From NCBI GenBank assembly GCA_022695795.1, contig MU404058.1:1-64000 (forward strand): DNA of 64,000 nt. The letters run 5' to 3'. The notes below the pieces were generated by a model. It was not told the DNA's origin. It worked only from the letters and a program-made list of their open reading frames with translations, and did no database searches. This document shows positions 10,616-22,869 of this stretch, in pieces. The stretch is from Biscogniauxia marginata (Eukaryota; Ascomycota; Sordariomycetes; Xylariales; Xylariaceae). The position numbers and the translations under genes are program-made. How positions within the stretch are numbered: position 1 is the first letter of the stretch; every line of letters starts with the position of its first letter.

Positions 10616-11786
10616 TTACATAGCCATGCCGGGGAGAGCAGGGAGCCCTAAAACACAAATCGTTAGCTCGAGACTTATCAATATGAGGTCCTTATAACGG
10701 GCATCCTACATGAGTCAATGTCCTCGTCAACCGTCGTCGGGACGGTGCACTGGTTCATCGAGGTCACAGCCTGGGACGCGAGCGGGTTCCCGTTCTCGCA
10801 AGCGTTGAACATGCAGCCCGAGTCCATGGCGCGCTGGAGCGAATCGCCCTTCCAGCCGAAGACGTAGTCGGCGTGGGTGCCGTAACCCTTGTTGTCGCCG
10901 TAGCTAAGCGTGAACGGCTGCGACCCGTCCGTGGGCCACATGCTGTTGAACTGCGTCGTGTCCCAGAGGGTCTCGTAGGCGACCTGCGGCACGCGGATGG
11001 GGTGCGATGCCGGGCAGGCGCCTGCGTTCTGGAATGCGTCGTTCACCGTGTTGTACATGTGAGACTGGTGGTCGGGGCTGTCGAGGTTCTTGCCGTCCCA
11101 GCATCTGATTTACGGGTCAGCATTTTGGAATGTGACTACAATCGAGTTAGGATCACTCACGCGGGGAAGTGGTGAACGGTCATAATACCACCCACGCATT
11201 GTTGCGTGGGGAAGTCGTCGAGTTCGGGGAATCTCGTCCCCTTGTCTTGCAAACACACGAATTTCAGGCCCTTGCCGTATTTAGACTCGGCTGTCGGACT
11301 GCCAATCGTCATACGGAAACCCTGTGTTGTCAGTTTTTCCTATGGCTACTCATGTCAATGATATGATATGCTTACTGGCTGGAAGGCTGTAATCTTCTGG
11401 TTGCCGTTTGAGAAGAAGTCTTGTTGAGTGTAGTAGATTGTCATTCCGCCGTTGATACCGTTGGGCAGGGCAGTGTTTTGCATGATCGGTACACGCTTGT
11501 AAGACCCGTTCGTGTGCTTGAAGAACATGACGGCGGTCCAGTAGTTAGAGAAGTCCTCAGAGAACGTGCATGTTGTGCAGGTGCCCTTCTCGCCGATGTC
11601 TCCATCTTCAGGTAGCATAGACGCGTTGAAGGCGTTTCCACCGACGATCTGGTGAAGATGGGCCGAAGGGACGTTTCCCGGCTCGACGAGCGGATCGAGG
11701 CGCTGGATGGTCAAAGTCGAACATCCGAATCGAAGCGCCGCCTGGGTAGGCACGGCCAGTGCAAAAGCAAAGAAAAGCCCTTTCAT
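10616..11786 (-). pseudogene. DUF1996 secreted protein with a one-base frame lesion
   Basis: Exons 11786-11376, 11322-11161, 11104-10710 and 10647-10616 encode a signal peptide (MKGLFFAFALAVPTQA) and a complete DUF1996 domain: HLHQIVGGNAFN, CWDGKNLDSPDHQSH, CPASHPIRVP, GYGTHADYVFGW and the C-terminal tail WLPALPGMAM. Family members are secreted, often with WSC domains, and their function is unsettled. The conserved GFRMTIGSP at the start of exon 2 and the conserved FVCLQ are in different frames, separated by one extra A in AAAA (complement of 11279-11282). With the normal acceptor the spliced length is 1000 nt, one base over. An alternative acceptor (exon 2 from 11291, intron 11292-11375) yields an open 322-residue frame but deletes GFRMTIGSP. 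The gene may be a fresh pseudogene, an assembly indel, or rescued by splicing. Confidence 0.8.
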
Positions 11787-14468
11787 TTTCGCAGATGGAG
11801 ATGGAGACTAGTGAATGTGTTCTGGCGACGACAGAGATTTCGAATGGAAGGTGAGGTGGTGCTGGTCACCTATACATATGCATATCTATCGCGCCTATAT
11901 ATCCTCGCAAGCCACGAAATATGCCGACGACCAACTACCAAAACCTGGGTACTGGTTGATTGTGCCTATTTAGCATGTTGTCGTTTTTTCATTTGTTTAA
12001 TTCTCGGCGGCTGATGAGGTCCAATACGGGGTTGCCGCCTCCGCACTTCCTATATTAGTTTACTAGGGTATAGCTTCGGCATTGAATAAAGCACCTTAAA
12101 TAACTTGATATTAGCTCCGTGGAATTGGCATTCGCTTCTATTGGTTCATATTGATAGTCGTATATAGTACTTGTTGTGACGCGTGATAAAAAGGGTGGCA
12201 GATAGACCAGCAGCATGACCACGATGGCTCACCAGACGTCATCGTACCGCATCACAGATATTGCACGAGAGAAAATTTTTGTTGCTTCATATTCTTATAG
12301 GTCAGCGGGCTTGTCGGATTCCAACTACTGCGGCCGCTCATACTTATCGATAATTTATATGCAGGTCGGAAAGGGACATGTTATATTCTAACTGATGCGG
12401 CTCCCAGCTTAACAATACCTTACTTAGCGCACCCAATGCCCGATCTATAAGTGAGTTCTCGATACAGATCCTCACCTTGAAGTCTAACCCGGATCTAGTT
12501 GTGTGGGGTACAGGTCGCTTATGCTATCGACCTTCTTCCTCTATCGTGTGCGTGCGGTTATCCAAGCACATGTATCTATAGTTTTGTCGTCATTATTCGC
12601 TGTGATATTGATAGAGTGAAATACCATGTCAGCATCGAACTCTCATCACGGTAGTTGAAACAAATATTACCACCGAGGCATTTCGGACAAATGGATACAC
12701 CGTATCTAATCCTACGACTCAGAGAAAGGTACATGTATGGGTAGAGAAGGCCCGATCTATAAATGGTCGACAAGTGAAGGAGCTGGTATGCTCTATGGTA
12801 AGACTTATTAACGAAAAGAACCCAAGGACAATATATGCCACGGAATACGTTAACCTAGAGGTTGATACCGGAAATGGCAGCATCGTCTAAAAAGGAAAAT
12901 TGACAAACGGAAGACAACTAAAGACAATGGGGAGAATTACCTTGCTAACAAACCACGACGTAGAATAGAATAACACGTAAAGACACATTACTTAACAGCC
13001 TGTTCAATAATTTAACCTCGAGTCTCCGACTATCTCACGAATGGGAATCCTATACACTATTAGATCGCCTATGAAAATTTCTCATGGCTGACCTCATCTC
13101 TTATGGTAACTGCGTTATAAACTCATCATGTCATCCTTAAAGAGTATCGCCCCCCATACAAAAGTATTCATTTTTATAATCCTATGGGATGTTTTTCGAA
13201 GATATCTTGCAAAATTATAATCATTAGAAAAGAGCACGCAGTGAGTAGCTTCAACACATTACCCCTGAATCCAGCTGGTTCAGGGGCTGGCATAAGCCGA
13301 TTGCAGCTGATAAGTCGTAAGGAGTCGTACTTACCAGTTGCCATAACGCTTACGAGCTGCACCGGGCCGGTAATATGATGATAAGGCTATCTCGACTTGT
13401 TATGCTCGTTATAATCTCTCCAGGTGAACAATTCATCTTCATTTTAAGTCTATATAGGTACACCAACGGTATTTCAGTAAACTCCTAGGTCAAATATTGT
13501 ATCTCTCACATGGATATTATATGTCTAGGACCAGTGCGGCATTTTCCTAATACCAGGTATGTTCCTGAAGAGCTTGCGATCACCGCAGAACTTGAGCTCC
13601 GAGATGTTATTGCGACCACCCAATTCATATTACATCATAATAGTCAAGGATCTGCGGCATAAGAGATAGGCGGAAATGCCGGCATTAGGCAGTCAGAACA
13701 AAAAAGGGTGGACAGCATGAGAGTGTGAACCAGACAGCCTTACTTTCTCCCGAGTTCCCACCCTAGTACCTGCATGCAGGGCTTGGTTCAGCCACCATCT
13801 TTGCTTGCGTATTAGATCACTCGATTCAAGTACTTTGCTTGTTTTCTGTCCATCTGCAGCATTTCTATTCCCATTATAGCTTATTACTTGCAGTTTTGGC
13901 CGCCACCCAAAAGATGAGACGTCTTACGCTCCTCACCGGCTTCCTTGGGTTTCTAGGAAGCGGGCAGGACATAGTTGGCGTGCATATTTGAACCACACGG
14001 CAGGTTTTCATAACATTGGTTCCCGTCATTAGCCACTCATAATGCGTTGCCAGAATCGCCTCGTGGTGCGCCTCGAATTGCCTATTGGAAGTTCATTCTC
14101 GACTCTTCCATGGGGGGACCGGATTGAATCTTCCCTCAAGCCTCCTTTCCACCTTAGGAAAACTGCATAATGGCTGATATTGGGTTTATTATTATGATTG
14201 CAGGGACCCCCGGTGTCGTGATGTTTCCGAAGATGCTGTACACACCACTCATTACTCATCGGGCTGCCTAGCGCTAAGTGCGATAGATCGCAGACAAGGC
14301 GAACGAGGCGCCGGGGGTTTTGGTTGGTATCGATGATAGTATTTAAGAACGCCCTTGTCGTCATCGTGTGGACCACGCCGATATGCGGCTATGTTTTGTA
14401 TGATTTAACTCGAGACTGTTTCCCCAAACCCCTTAAGTGAAACAGATATCTCCAGCCAAAAAAGCTCA
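11787..14468. other. 2.7 kb gene-poor interval
   Basis: No frame with coding character was found on either strand. The longest, at 14029-14376 on the minus strand, lacks any motif, a convincing codon pattern or splice partners. Confidence 0.55.
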
Positions 14469-15288
14469 ATGGCCCACTACGGTTCTCATTATTCATCTCG
14501 CCATAGGCGCCGACATCATCGCAGACATAAATATCACGATGAGGAAGATGATCAACACGAATCCGATGTCAACGACGAGCAGGATGAGAAGACCCAGGAA
14601 GAAGCCGTACACACAGATGTGGCAAACGAAGACAGCATGCCCGCGGACTCGGCGTGGTCAACTCCTTACCTAGATCCGGAGAGCGGAAGTTTTACTTACC
14701 AAGGCCGAAAGACAGTGGACGGTCAGTGTACTCCCAAATTTTCTGAAGTTTCACTAATGCATCATAGGCCAGTGGGAGTACATGATTGCTGGTTCACGCT
14801 CGGGCATATACCATCAAGACCCTATCCCGGTAGCACAAGAGTATGCAGCGATGTCAACAGCCATCGTGGCTACGCCTTATGTCACTGGAAACCTTGTGCT
14901 TGGGAGTTACGCACAGTATCCGCAACTGAACCCATATCAGTTGGCCCCGCAAATCGAGGTCCAGGAGTACTCGAACGTCAGCAGTGGAGACGCTGTAGCA
15001 CCTGAAGTCGTTGGCGCGAATACGGGCGAGGAAGAGGAAGTACGTGCCACCGAAAGCAAAGAGCCCGCGAGCGATAGAAGCGTTGCTGGCAAGGGCGGTG
15101 CTTCGAGTCATAGACGCCACGAGAAAAGACGTGATGACGATTCTAGCCATCACCGGAGGAAGAACCGGCATAATGATGGGCATGGGCATATGAAGAAGAC
15201 CACTGGCCGGAGATATAAAGACGTAGATGGGAGGGAAAAGGTATCGCAGTGGTTAGACCGGTCCTTTGATGATGAAAGTATTTGGTAG
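14469..15288 (+). CDS. Hydrophilic orphan protein with charged His/Arg/Asp-rich ends
   Basis: Two exons (14469-14721 and 14768-15288) with a 46-nt intron (GTCAGT...CATAG) give 257 residues; the junction reads GRKTVDGQWEYMIAGSRSG. The N-terminus (RHRRRHHRRHKYHDEEDDQ) and a later stretch (SSHRRHEKRRDDDSSHHRRK) are low-complexity and strongly charged. Between them is a more ordinary region with Tyr and Pro (YAQYPQLNPYQLAPQIEVQE). It ends SQWLDRSFDDESIW. There is no signal peptide, TM segment or known domain. The basic/His tracts could bind nucleic acid or metals, but that is speculation. I do not recognise the family. The splice joining two well-behaved frames argues that it is a real gene. Confidence 0.7.
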
Positions 15289-16737
15289 ACAGCCGTGTCT
15301 TTTGGAAAGGAGCTCAGAGGATCTAGTGTGCCGTCTCAAAATAGATACCTAGTTAAAGACTTATCTAGGGCTAGAGTTTAAAACAAGATTGTAAGAAGTT
15401 TACGATATAGAACGTAATACATTTATGATGTTTTATACTGACATATATCTGGTTTCATGTGCCTATTTTGAACTCAGGCGAAGCGCAAGGTAGGCATATT
15501 CATCTAGTGCCCTCAACTGTACTGTCAATCGTAAATGGAGGTGAATAGTCTCATACGGCGAGCATGACAACCCATCGTCTTTAGAACACGCAATCCCAGC
15601 TCGCTCGAATGGATGACGAAAATACCCAATGGAGGGAGCTGTTAATACAAGTGAAAAGATCCTATTGATATGGGTAGGTGGAGAAGGTACATGAATGATT
15701 AATGGCGAAATGCAATGTTTATCACGAGCAGGAGTACCGGCATAGGGCACTTACACGTATACTTTATTATAGTCACCCACACACCCACACCCACATATAT
15801 ATATATACATCAGCGACGCACTCATCCCGCCACATCAAGGAAACAACCGCCTTCGCCGCCCGGGAATAAAATCCCCGACAATGGTCGAGTTACCGTAAAG
15901 TTCTGCTATACGGAATTACACTCCCTCAGCCTATCGTATCGTCTAGATCACCAATGTGGTCTGGCACTACTTACCGCCCGTACTCCTTACACCCCCATGT
16001 TCCCTCTCTCACGCCTAACGCCGACGAAAGAAATAGGGATAAATAAATAGAACCCCCCACAGTATCAGTCTCAGCTACCTACCTGTCTCCACGGCATCAC
16101 ACATATCCCAAGACGATATCAACAACAGCCCTATTTCCCGACTTCGCGCTGAAATAATTCAAATACGATCCGGGACTGGACCTATCTTCCTTGCCCTTCC
16201 TACCTTCCCCTTTTAAGTCCTCGAGTATAGGGTCCGTATCACGAGAACATTAGGCCGAGCCCAAAACCGGACGAAAAAGGATGTTAAGTATTTAGATAAA
16301 CGTATTATCGCAGACTATATCAGCCCTAATTGCAAAACGTGATTAGCGGCGTCGCTTTCGCGACACGTATTATGCCTCTTTATATTTCCTTCCGGCCATT
16401 ACATTCGTATAGCGTCATTCATCCCTTCGAATAACTCTCAACTCCTTGCTCCCCCAAGTACAAGCCGATACAGACTTTAGAACTCGCTGAAAGCAGTATA
16501 ACGACGCCTTCAAGATGTAGCATCCCTTCCCTTGCGCACCAATATTACTCTTACCAGGGCCCGTGTTCTCGCCCATGGCCCATTAGGAATAGATAAAACC
16601 CCCTTGAATGGACTTTTTCTAAGTCCTAAGAAGAGACGACCGACCACCTCGCATCTGCTCGGTGACTTATTATCGAGTGAGTTATCCTCCTCTCCCAAGC
16701 TTTAAATAATATGCTCTCTCCGAACATCAACAACGGG
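15289..16737. other. Intergenic with a CA/TA microsatellite
   Basis: A (CACACC)n-(TA)n run lies at about 15775-15809. The rest is C-rich in places (15960-16110) but shows no supported gene. Confidence 0.5.
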
Positions 16738-17105
16738 CTAGTACCATTTGTGATACATCCCATACTCGAAACAGTCAGCCCCGTGGGAGTAGTGGTCCTC
16801 GAAGGTGAGATTGGGGCAGTATGGCGTGTGGACATAGTCCGAGTCGCAAGTCGTCCTCCAGCAAAATATTGGCTCTCCGTTCAGGGGCCCCCGACCGCAT
16901 TCCAGGCAGTAGTACCACCACTTTGGGGTATCGAAGTTAGTAATTGTTATGTTTGGGACTTTCTCTCTCTTTTATTCTTCTTTCTTTATTCTTCTCTTCC
17001 AGGGGCTGTGGAAAACATGTCTCGGGAGTCAAAATACTCCCGAGACAGGCCAATGAGAGGTGATAAGGGGGTGTATAAAGTACTCACGCGCCAGGCGTAG
17101 CACAT
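16738..17105 (-). CDS. Putative 66-residue Cys/Tyr/Trp-rich protein
   Basis: A minus-strand exon (16920-16738) encodes WWYYCLECGRGPLNGEP and continues with regularly spaced Cys (IFCWRTTC, YCPNL, GADCFEYGMYHKWY, stop). It follows a branch-like ACTAAC and an AAAG acceptor. An 18-nt first exon (17105-17088), MCYAWR, ends at a GTGAGT donor in the right phase, giving 66 residues with a 167-nt intron. There are six Cys in total, and aromatic residues are dense. No signal peptide is present in this model, so it may act inside the cell; zinc binding by CxxC and similar pairs is possible. An upstream in-frame ATG at 17171 would add 22 residues. The exon 2 protein looks real from its composition; the first exon is inferred. 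Confidence 0.45.
17018..17047. repeat. Perfect 12-bp inverted repeat with 6-nt loop
   Basis: TGTCTCGGGAGT and ACTCCCGAGACA flank the loop CAAAAT. The hairpin falls inside the proposed intron of the small Cys-rich gene. On the plus strand it directly follows a long pyrimidine tract. Confidence 0.85.
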
Positions 17106-20100
17106 CTTAGATAGGGAGATATGCCCCGATGTTCTCCCTATTCTCTTGGGATCTTGTATTAGCTTAGCCAATTAGCTCGGTAACCATGGATACCTGTGAG
17201 CTCGTTAACGTTGTTGTCCTTTCTGTAATGGATGGAAGGGCCACACACCATGTTTACCAAGCGAATAGATTGTGCTATTTAGAGGAGGAAGACATATACT
17301 TCTAAAGGGCGTCGATGATCCGTAGGTCGCCTCTAGGACGTATATGCTTAGGTTGCTCGATGTTATAATGACCCTGGATTTATATAGTAGTTCCCATCGA
17401 GAGTATCGTATGATGGGCACATGTTGGGCAGTGTACGGCTTGCAAAGGTATAGTCGACCGGCGTAGAACTCGAGCATAAAGTGGCGGTTTATGGGTTATC
17501 TTATAGCATCAATCTCATCCGCGAACCCAGCACGAAGGCATGTGTCTGCCGTTATTAAGATGGCGTTATTGGCTCTCGTACACACCACCCCACTTACGGC
17601 CATCATCTTTTCCCCCTCGTCCATCTCCCCTCACTCGCGGGTTTGCCTTTCCAGGCGCTGCATGGATTAAAGTATATGGGATAGAGCTGGAGCTTTGCCA
17701 AGACGTTGCAAAGATTGCGTGACGCAACAGCTGCAGGCTGCTAATATCTCGACACGGTACTGGATGGTCGTTCTACATGACGAACAGACATTGTCCTCGC
17801 CATTGGTGAGGACTAGTAGGAAAGAAGGCCTGCCGTAGGTAGGTATCTGTATCTGCCCGTTGCAGTTCGGGAACCCCCACCTAAGGTTACGAAATACCTA
17901 GCTGATCGACTGCCGATATGTGAGCCTAAGCGGATGGGGGCGGTTTAGATGCTTGCTAGACTAAGGTAGGTAGAACTCGATCACACCCACGCTCGGCTTA
18001 CGACGGTATATTCAAGAGCCTCATTGTACGTGCATGGGAGACTCCTTGGGCCCTGACTGTAGAAATCCCACTCCCCAGATTACTCATGTAGGTATGTAGG
18101 CCGGTAGGCAGGTAGGTAAGCATCCGCGAACCCTATTAACCCCCTCTCCCCGGCTTGAAGAAGGGGTCCGAGGCGCGCGCCGCTCTCGGCTGCGAGCGAC
18201 ATGTGTGGGGTTATCTAACCTTATTGAAGCCCCCTTGTCTGGCTGCTACTTTGTTGGCGGTCCACTTCTGCTGCTGACACGGCCCGAAGCTGGATGAACA
18301 CGTTGGCGCTCGAGGCACACGTTGCTGTCAAGCTGCTTGCACGTCATGGCACGTGGTGATGGCCGTCCGGGTTGTTCCATTTCTCACCACTATATAGTAT
18401 CTGTCCTGCATTCATCTAACCTAAGATCAGACCGGGTAGGCCAGTTTTAATCAACGTCTCTAGGTTGGTTGGGCTGGGCTGGGCCGCTCGTCTACGGTTA
18501 AGTAGCTGTCGAAGCACTCCCTAGAAGCGACACGATAAAATGAATCATGGGAATCTAACGAAACCGACGAGAGTAGACCTAAGTTATCGTCCCTCTAGAT
18601 CGCATGCAACATCATTTGGTAACCCTGGATGTAGGTGCTCTTCCTTGGCAGCGCCATCTTGGCGGCTTACTTGAATGGCGCACTTGCGTAGGCGGGCTTG
18701 GTGCCTTGGGCGAAGAAGGGGACTGACTGACTAGGTGTGGTGTTTCAAACGGCGACTCGAGAAGAAAAAATATGCCATGGTAGAAAGAATCCTCCTTGGG
18801 GTTCGCCCAATGACGATTGGGATCGACGGATATTCTGCAGATTCTTGATCCCAACACATGGTGGACAAGGCCAAAAATAGCGAATTGGCTGAACCGACGG
18901 GGTAGGGATTTGGGATGTTTCAATTCAGGCACGAACCACCCCCTGGAGTTATAGTTGCGAACCGAAGAAGGGGGGCAGTCTTGTGTTGCGAATTTCTCTC
19001 TTCTTGTCGCTTCAGATTATTATGACGGGATTTCTGTCTGAGAAAGAAATATGAAGAGACAGTACATCGGTAACATACCTAATGAAAAGAGGGCTGACCT
19101 AAGTTCAGCTAGCCTAGGTTAGTATTAGGTATGTAAGAGGTCGGTATACATAATACATACCCAATACCTTGTATGAAGGTGAGTACCTAACCTACCTGGG
19201 GTAAGTACGGTACAGTGCTAGAAAGCAATAGGTAAGGTACGGATTGCAAGGACAAGGTACCCCCTATAGGAACAGCTCATGTGCCAACGCACGGGCTACT
19301 TGCATGCGCTGGCTACTGTATCTTATGCACTGGGCTGCTGGATGTAGGCCTACCTTAGGTGACCTTTAGGTACCTAGTTACATAAAACCCACCCCACCAT
19401 GAAATTTGCCGCTACCGCTGCGAATTTGCATTTGCATCATGTGTGCATCCCCCAAGTCACTCTGTAGCTCTGCCTTAGTGTAGTAGGTAGTAATTCTGCC
19501 CCGCACTGAAGCTCCAGCTCCAGCTTCACTTCTTATCACAACCACCACTGGAAGCCCAATACTCACCGATTAATTAATTAATAGATCCGAGGTAGGCTTG
19601 CCCGTCCCCTACCATCATTCATACATACTACACACATCCATCCGTTCCTTACCGCGAGCCTCCATCACTGCCATCCGTCGTTCGTCTGTGTCGGGCCTTC
19701 GCGCGACCCTTCAGCTCGACCTCTCGCTGGTCCCTTCGCTGGTCCCTTCGCTGGTCGGCTCTCGTCTCGTCTCGTCCTCCGGATTTCCTGGGGGGACCGA
19801 CCTCGAACGCTGATCTCCAAGTCACAGACAAACCTGAGTTGAAGCACCCTCTGCGCACTTCCGGGCAACCCTGCCGTCTTGTATCACCGCCTTTTGCATA
19901 CACGCAGTCTTTCTACTTTTCTCTCTCTTCTTTCCCCTTCCCTGTCTCTGTCTCTGCCAATCCGTGAGTCGTTGTAGCCACCTACCTCGACTGCAGATCT
20001 TGGTTGATACGTGTGACGCTCTCACGCACACCACACACGCTCCCGCACCATCGCAAGCCCTCGTCACCGTCTCGAGGCTAACGAGATCCTGACTGATAAC

Positions 20101-20287
20101 CGCTTGACTCACTTTACCTTCTACCAAAGACGTCTTCAATTCGCACCATCCGTCTCGTGCCTCGTTTTGTTCATTCTCCGCTACGATATCATAGCATAAA
20201 GCTAGCCAATTTCACGCTGTCGCACCGTTCCTTTAATTTCCTTCCCCGACGTAGAATTTTAAAGTTGTTGGGCTTGGGCCGCAGGAA
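17106..20287. other. 3.2 kb interval with TAGGTA runs; upstream region of the 2EXR gene
   Basis: Repeated TAGGTAGG/ACCTACCT motifs occur at 17830-17850, 18085-18120 and 19080-19380, as is common in this kind of genome. A short tandem of CGCTGGTCCCTT units lies at about 19725-19758. CT-rich stretches around 19900-19970 suit a 5' leader or promoter of the downstream gene. No gene is supported. The minus-strand frame at 17205-17477 is open but carries no recognisable motif. Confidence 0.5.
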
Positions 20288-21802
20288 ATGGAAGACTCCT
20301 CCACTAATCCCCCCAATCCTCCCATGTCCGAGGAAACGCCACGGCGGCCGAGGAGGTCGAATGGAAAGGGTCGCCAAACGGGCGCGGATCGCATTTCTGG
20401 TGCGGAGATGCAGGGGACCGCCTCTAACCCGCCTCACGCGGACATGCAGGATGTGGTGATGGAAGATGCCGCTATCATGGCCACCCCACAGCACAAAGTC
20501 GCCTTCACTCCCTTTATTGAAGCCTCGGGGTCTTCTCGCCCCATGACAAGGTCTATGACCAGAGTTCACTTCGATGCCATCTTGACCACAACTCCCAGGA
20601 CGCGCACTCGGCTTCAGGACCAGCTTCTAAGCTCGTCGACTAGGACTACTACAGGCAATGGTACCTCTAATTTAGAAGACTCTCGGGACATCAGATATGC
20701 CGATGAGAATAATGATGAGGATAATGGCGGGGATAATGATGAGGACGAGGACGAGGGTTATGGCAATCATATATTAGAGGAAGACATCGAAATGGCCCAG
20801 GATATCCAGGACGTTCAGGACGTCCACCACGCTCCCGTACCATCACGTGGGGGGAGATCCTCACGAAGACACCCAGAAGTTGGTCAGCTTCGTATGCCTC
20901 GTCGCTCGGCTCGCATTGGCGCCCGGAAGGCTTCCACAAGAGATTCGACCCCATCGGCTGCGCTATCTACTCAGCCCAAAGATAATGAACGCATCCGTAG
21001 GAGGCAGAGGAAAGACCAGGTTAGGAACGCCCACAGAGCAGCGCCTGTGCGCCGGTCTCCCCGTCTTGCAAAACCTTTGGCCGAGTTCCACAAATACCCT
21101 GAACTGCCGGACGAAATAAAGATTATGATCTGGGAGGCTGCGATCAATCCACGGCTGACATACATCTGCAATCGATCGTCGTTTCTGCATGCTTTGGCCC
21201 CCATTCGTGTTCAGAATAAGCGGCCGACCTGGTTCATGACGTGCCGTCTCTCAGCGTGGATCGCAAAACGTCATTACCGCAAGATGTTCGCCCTTCTTAG
21301 TCTTCGGCCACCGTATTTCGACTTTACTCTCGTGCAAGATATCAACCCAAGCGTCGACATCGTTATCTTCGAGCCTTGCCACGGGGGCTGTAGAGGATAC
21401 TACTGTGCCAGCCACCAGTACTGTGAAGCGGATCGATCTGCGGTCCGATACCTAGCCGTACAGATGGATTCCCCGAACCTGGACCCCTCGGCCGATGCGG
21501 GCTGGGTTACGATATCGAAATCATGGCCAAATGTCGAGACGCTCTTTTTCATGCTTCCAGCAATCAAAGGACCAGATATGAGAGAAAAAGCGCTGATCCG
21601 GTTGAAGGAGGGTGAACACGAGGTGGGTCTCCGCAAGCGATTCGACGAATGGAAGAAGGATGCCGGCAAGGAAAAGAAGGTCACGACGCTAGAGTTCGTC
21701 AGAGTGGTCGAACGAGAGGCAGACACGAAGGATGTTCGTCTGCGTTACAAGCACGTCGAGGATCGCAAGACTGGGCTTCCCGAGGATATCATTTTAGGTT
21801 GA
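20288..21802 (+). CDS. 2EXR-domain protein with disordered N-terminal half
   Basis: The 504-residue protein is uninterrupted. Residues 1-265 are low-complexity: acidic (NNDEDNGGDNDEDEDEGYG) and basic (SRRHPEVGQLRMPRRSARIG, RRSPRLAKPLAEF) stretches, with possible nuclear localisation. From about residue 267 the fungal 2EXR domain starts with the signature FHKYPELPDEIKIMIWEAA followed by PRLTYI. The 2EXR family is a large expanded ascomycete group of F-box-like appearance without an assigned biochemical role. A Cys/His cluster (EPCHGGCRGYYCASHQYC) in the middle could bind metal. A basic, Lys-rich C-terminus follows. The gene precedes the AAA ATPase on the same strand by 1.1 kb; no joint function is known. 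Confidence 0.85.
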   Translation: MEDSSTNPPNPPMSEETPRRPRRSNGKGRQTGADRISGAEMQGTASNPPHADMQDVVMEDAAIMATPQHKVAFTPFIEASGSSRPMTRSMTRVHFDAILTTTPRTRTRLQDQLLSSSTRTTTGNGTSNLEDSRDIRYADENNDEDNGGDNDEDEDEGYGNHILEEDIEMAQDIQDVQDVHHAPVPSRGGRSSRRHPEVGQLRMPRRSARIGARKASTRDSTPSAALSTQPKDNERIRRRQRKDQVRNAHRAAPVRRSPRLAKPLAEFHKYPELPDEIKIMIWEAAINPRLTYICNRSSFLHALAPIRVQNKRPTWFMTCRLSAWIAKRHYRKMFALLSLRPPYFDFTLVQDINPSVDIVIFEPCHGGCRGYYCASHQYCEADRSAVRYLAVQMDSPNLDPSADAGWVTISKSWPNVETLFFMLPAIKGPDMREKALIRLKEGEHEVGLRKRFDEWKKDAGKEKKVTTLEFVRVVEREADTKDVRLRYKHVEDRKTGLPEDIILG

Positions 21803-22869
21803 GGCGCTGCAAAGAATCAGAGCATTCGGACAGAGGAGACTTTAGCATTAGCATTTTAGGTTCTGGACGGCAGTACCATTTTCTTATTAAGATACCCAGT
21901 AGACGTGGTGGATGAGATGCTCGTCCCATGAGGGTATTAGTAGATGGATCGCACATATAGACATGGAATGGCTGTCGAGGGACAAGGAGGAAGGAAGGCG
22001 TTGTGTTCGGCATGGCGCATGGCACGTTGAGTAGAGAGACAAAGAGACGCGATACGCGATAATTCAGAAAATATTTTGGCAACGAGAGTCCCCTGCTCTA
22101 CGGTTTACTAGGTAGCATATCAAATCCCAGCCACACTTGCGCCGACACTGCCCAGCGGGTAGGTAGGTGTGGCTAGTTAACCAGTCTAGGTCGAAATCTG
22201 TGGCGTGTACAGAGCAACAGGGTTCATCCTTTTACAACACGATAAATGATAAGCAGCTGAAAAGATCTAACCTTTAGGTACCTCACCACATTGCTAGGCA
22301 GCCTTCTCGGCGAGTCGAGATCTAGCAGTTGTTGCCTGGTCCAGCACTCAATAGCTTGAGACGTACCACCCGTCAACAACACATGTCAGGCTCCATGTCA
22401 GCGTGTTGCAGCATATCTCCCGTGTCACCCCGGCGAGGGAAACTGGGTTCCGAATGGACGGAGATCCTTCAACGGCGGACGGCTGCCTCCCATGGAAGCC
22501 TCACTATTGGAGTAGTTGATCCAATGCTAGAAATCCAGGCAGAGGCGGCCAGTGAGTCAAAGCATGCGAGCGCATACATGCAGGCAGGCAAAGGGTATGC
22601 AGTGGTATAAAGAAGACTAGATTCCTTGTGCCTAGTTTTACTTCGTTTTCCTGCTCTTTCCTTCTTGTCTCCCTTTTTCCCACATGTCCCATATCACATA
22701 TTCCATCCCTCCAACGTGACCCGGACTGCCTATTCCATTACCCCCTGTGTCATATCATCATACACCAATATCTGGTGATAGACGTTGGTGCATTTGAAAC
22801 TTGCTCTCTTGATTCCTCCTCCAATCCTCCTCTTAGTACCCCGCTCCTCCCACGCGGTAGTCGGACAAG
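21803..22869. other. Intergenic, no gene seen
   Basis: This is the 3' flank of the 2EXR gene and presumed promoter of the AAA ATPase. CT-rich sequence at 22640-22700 suits a transcription start region. Confidence 0.55.

Noticed and set aside
17205..17477. 90-codon minus-strand frame beginning MLEFYAGRLYLC
   Set aside because: Open but without motif, conserved pattern or splice partner; may be chance.
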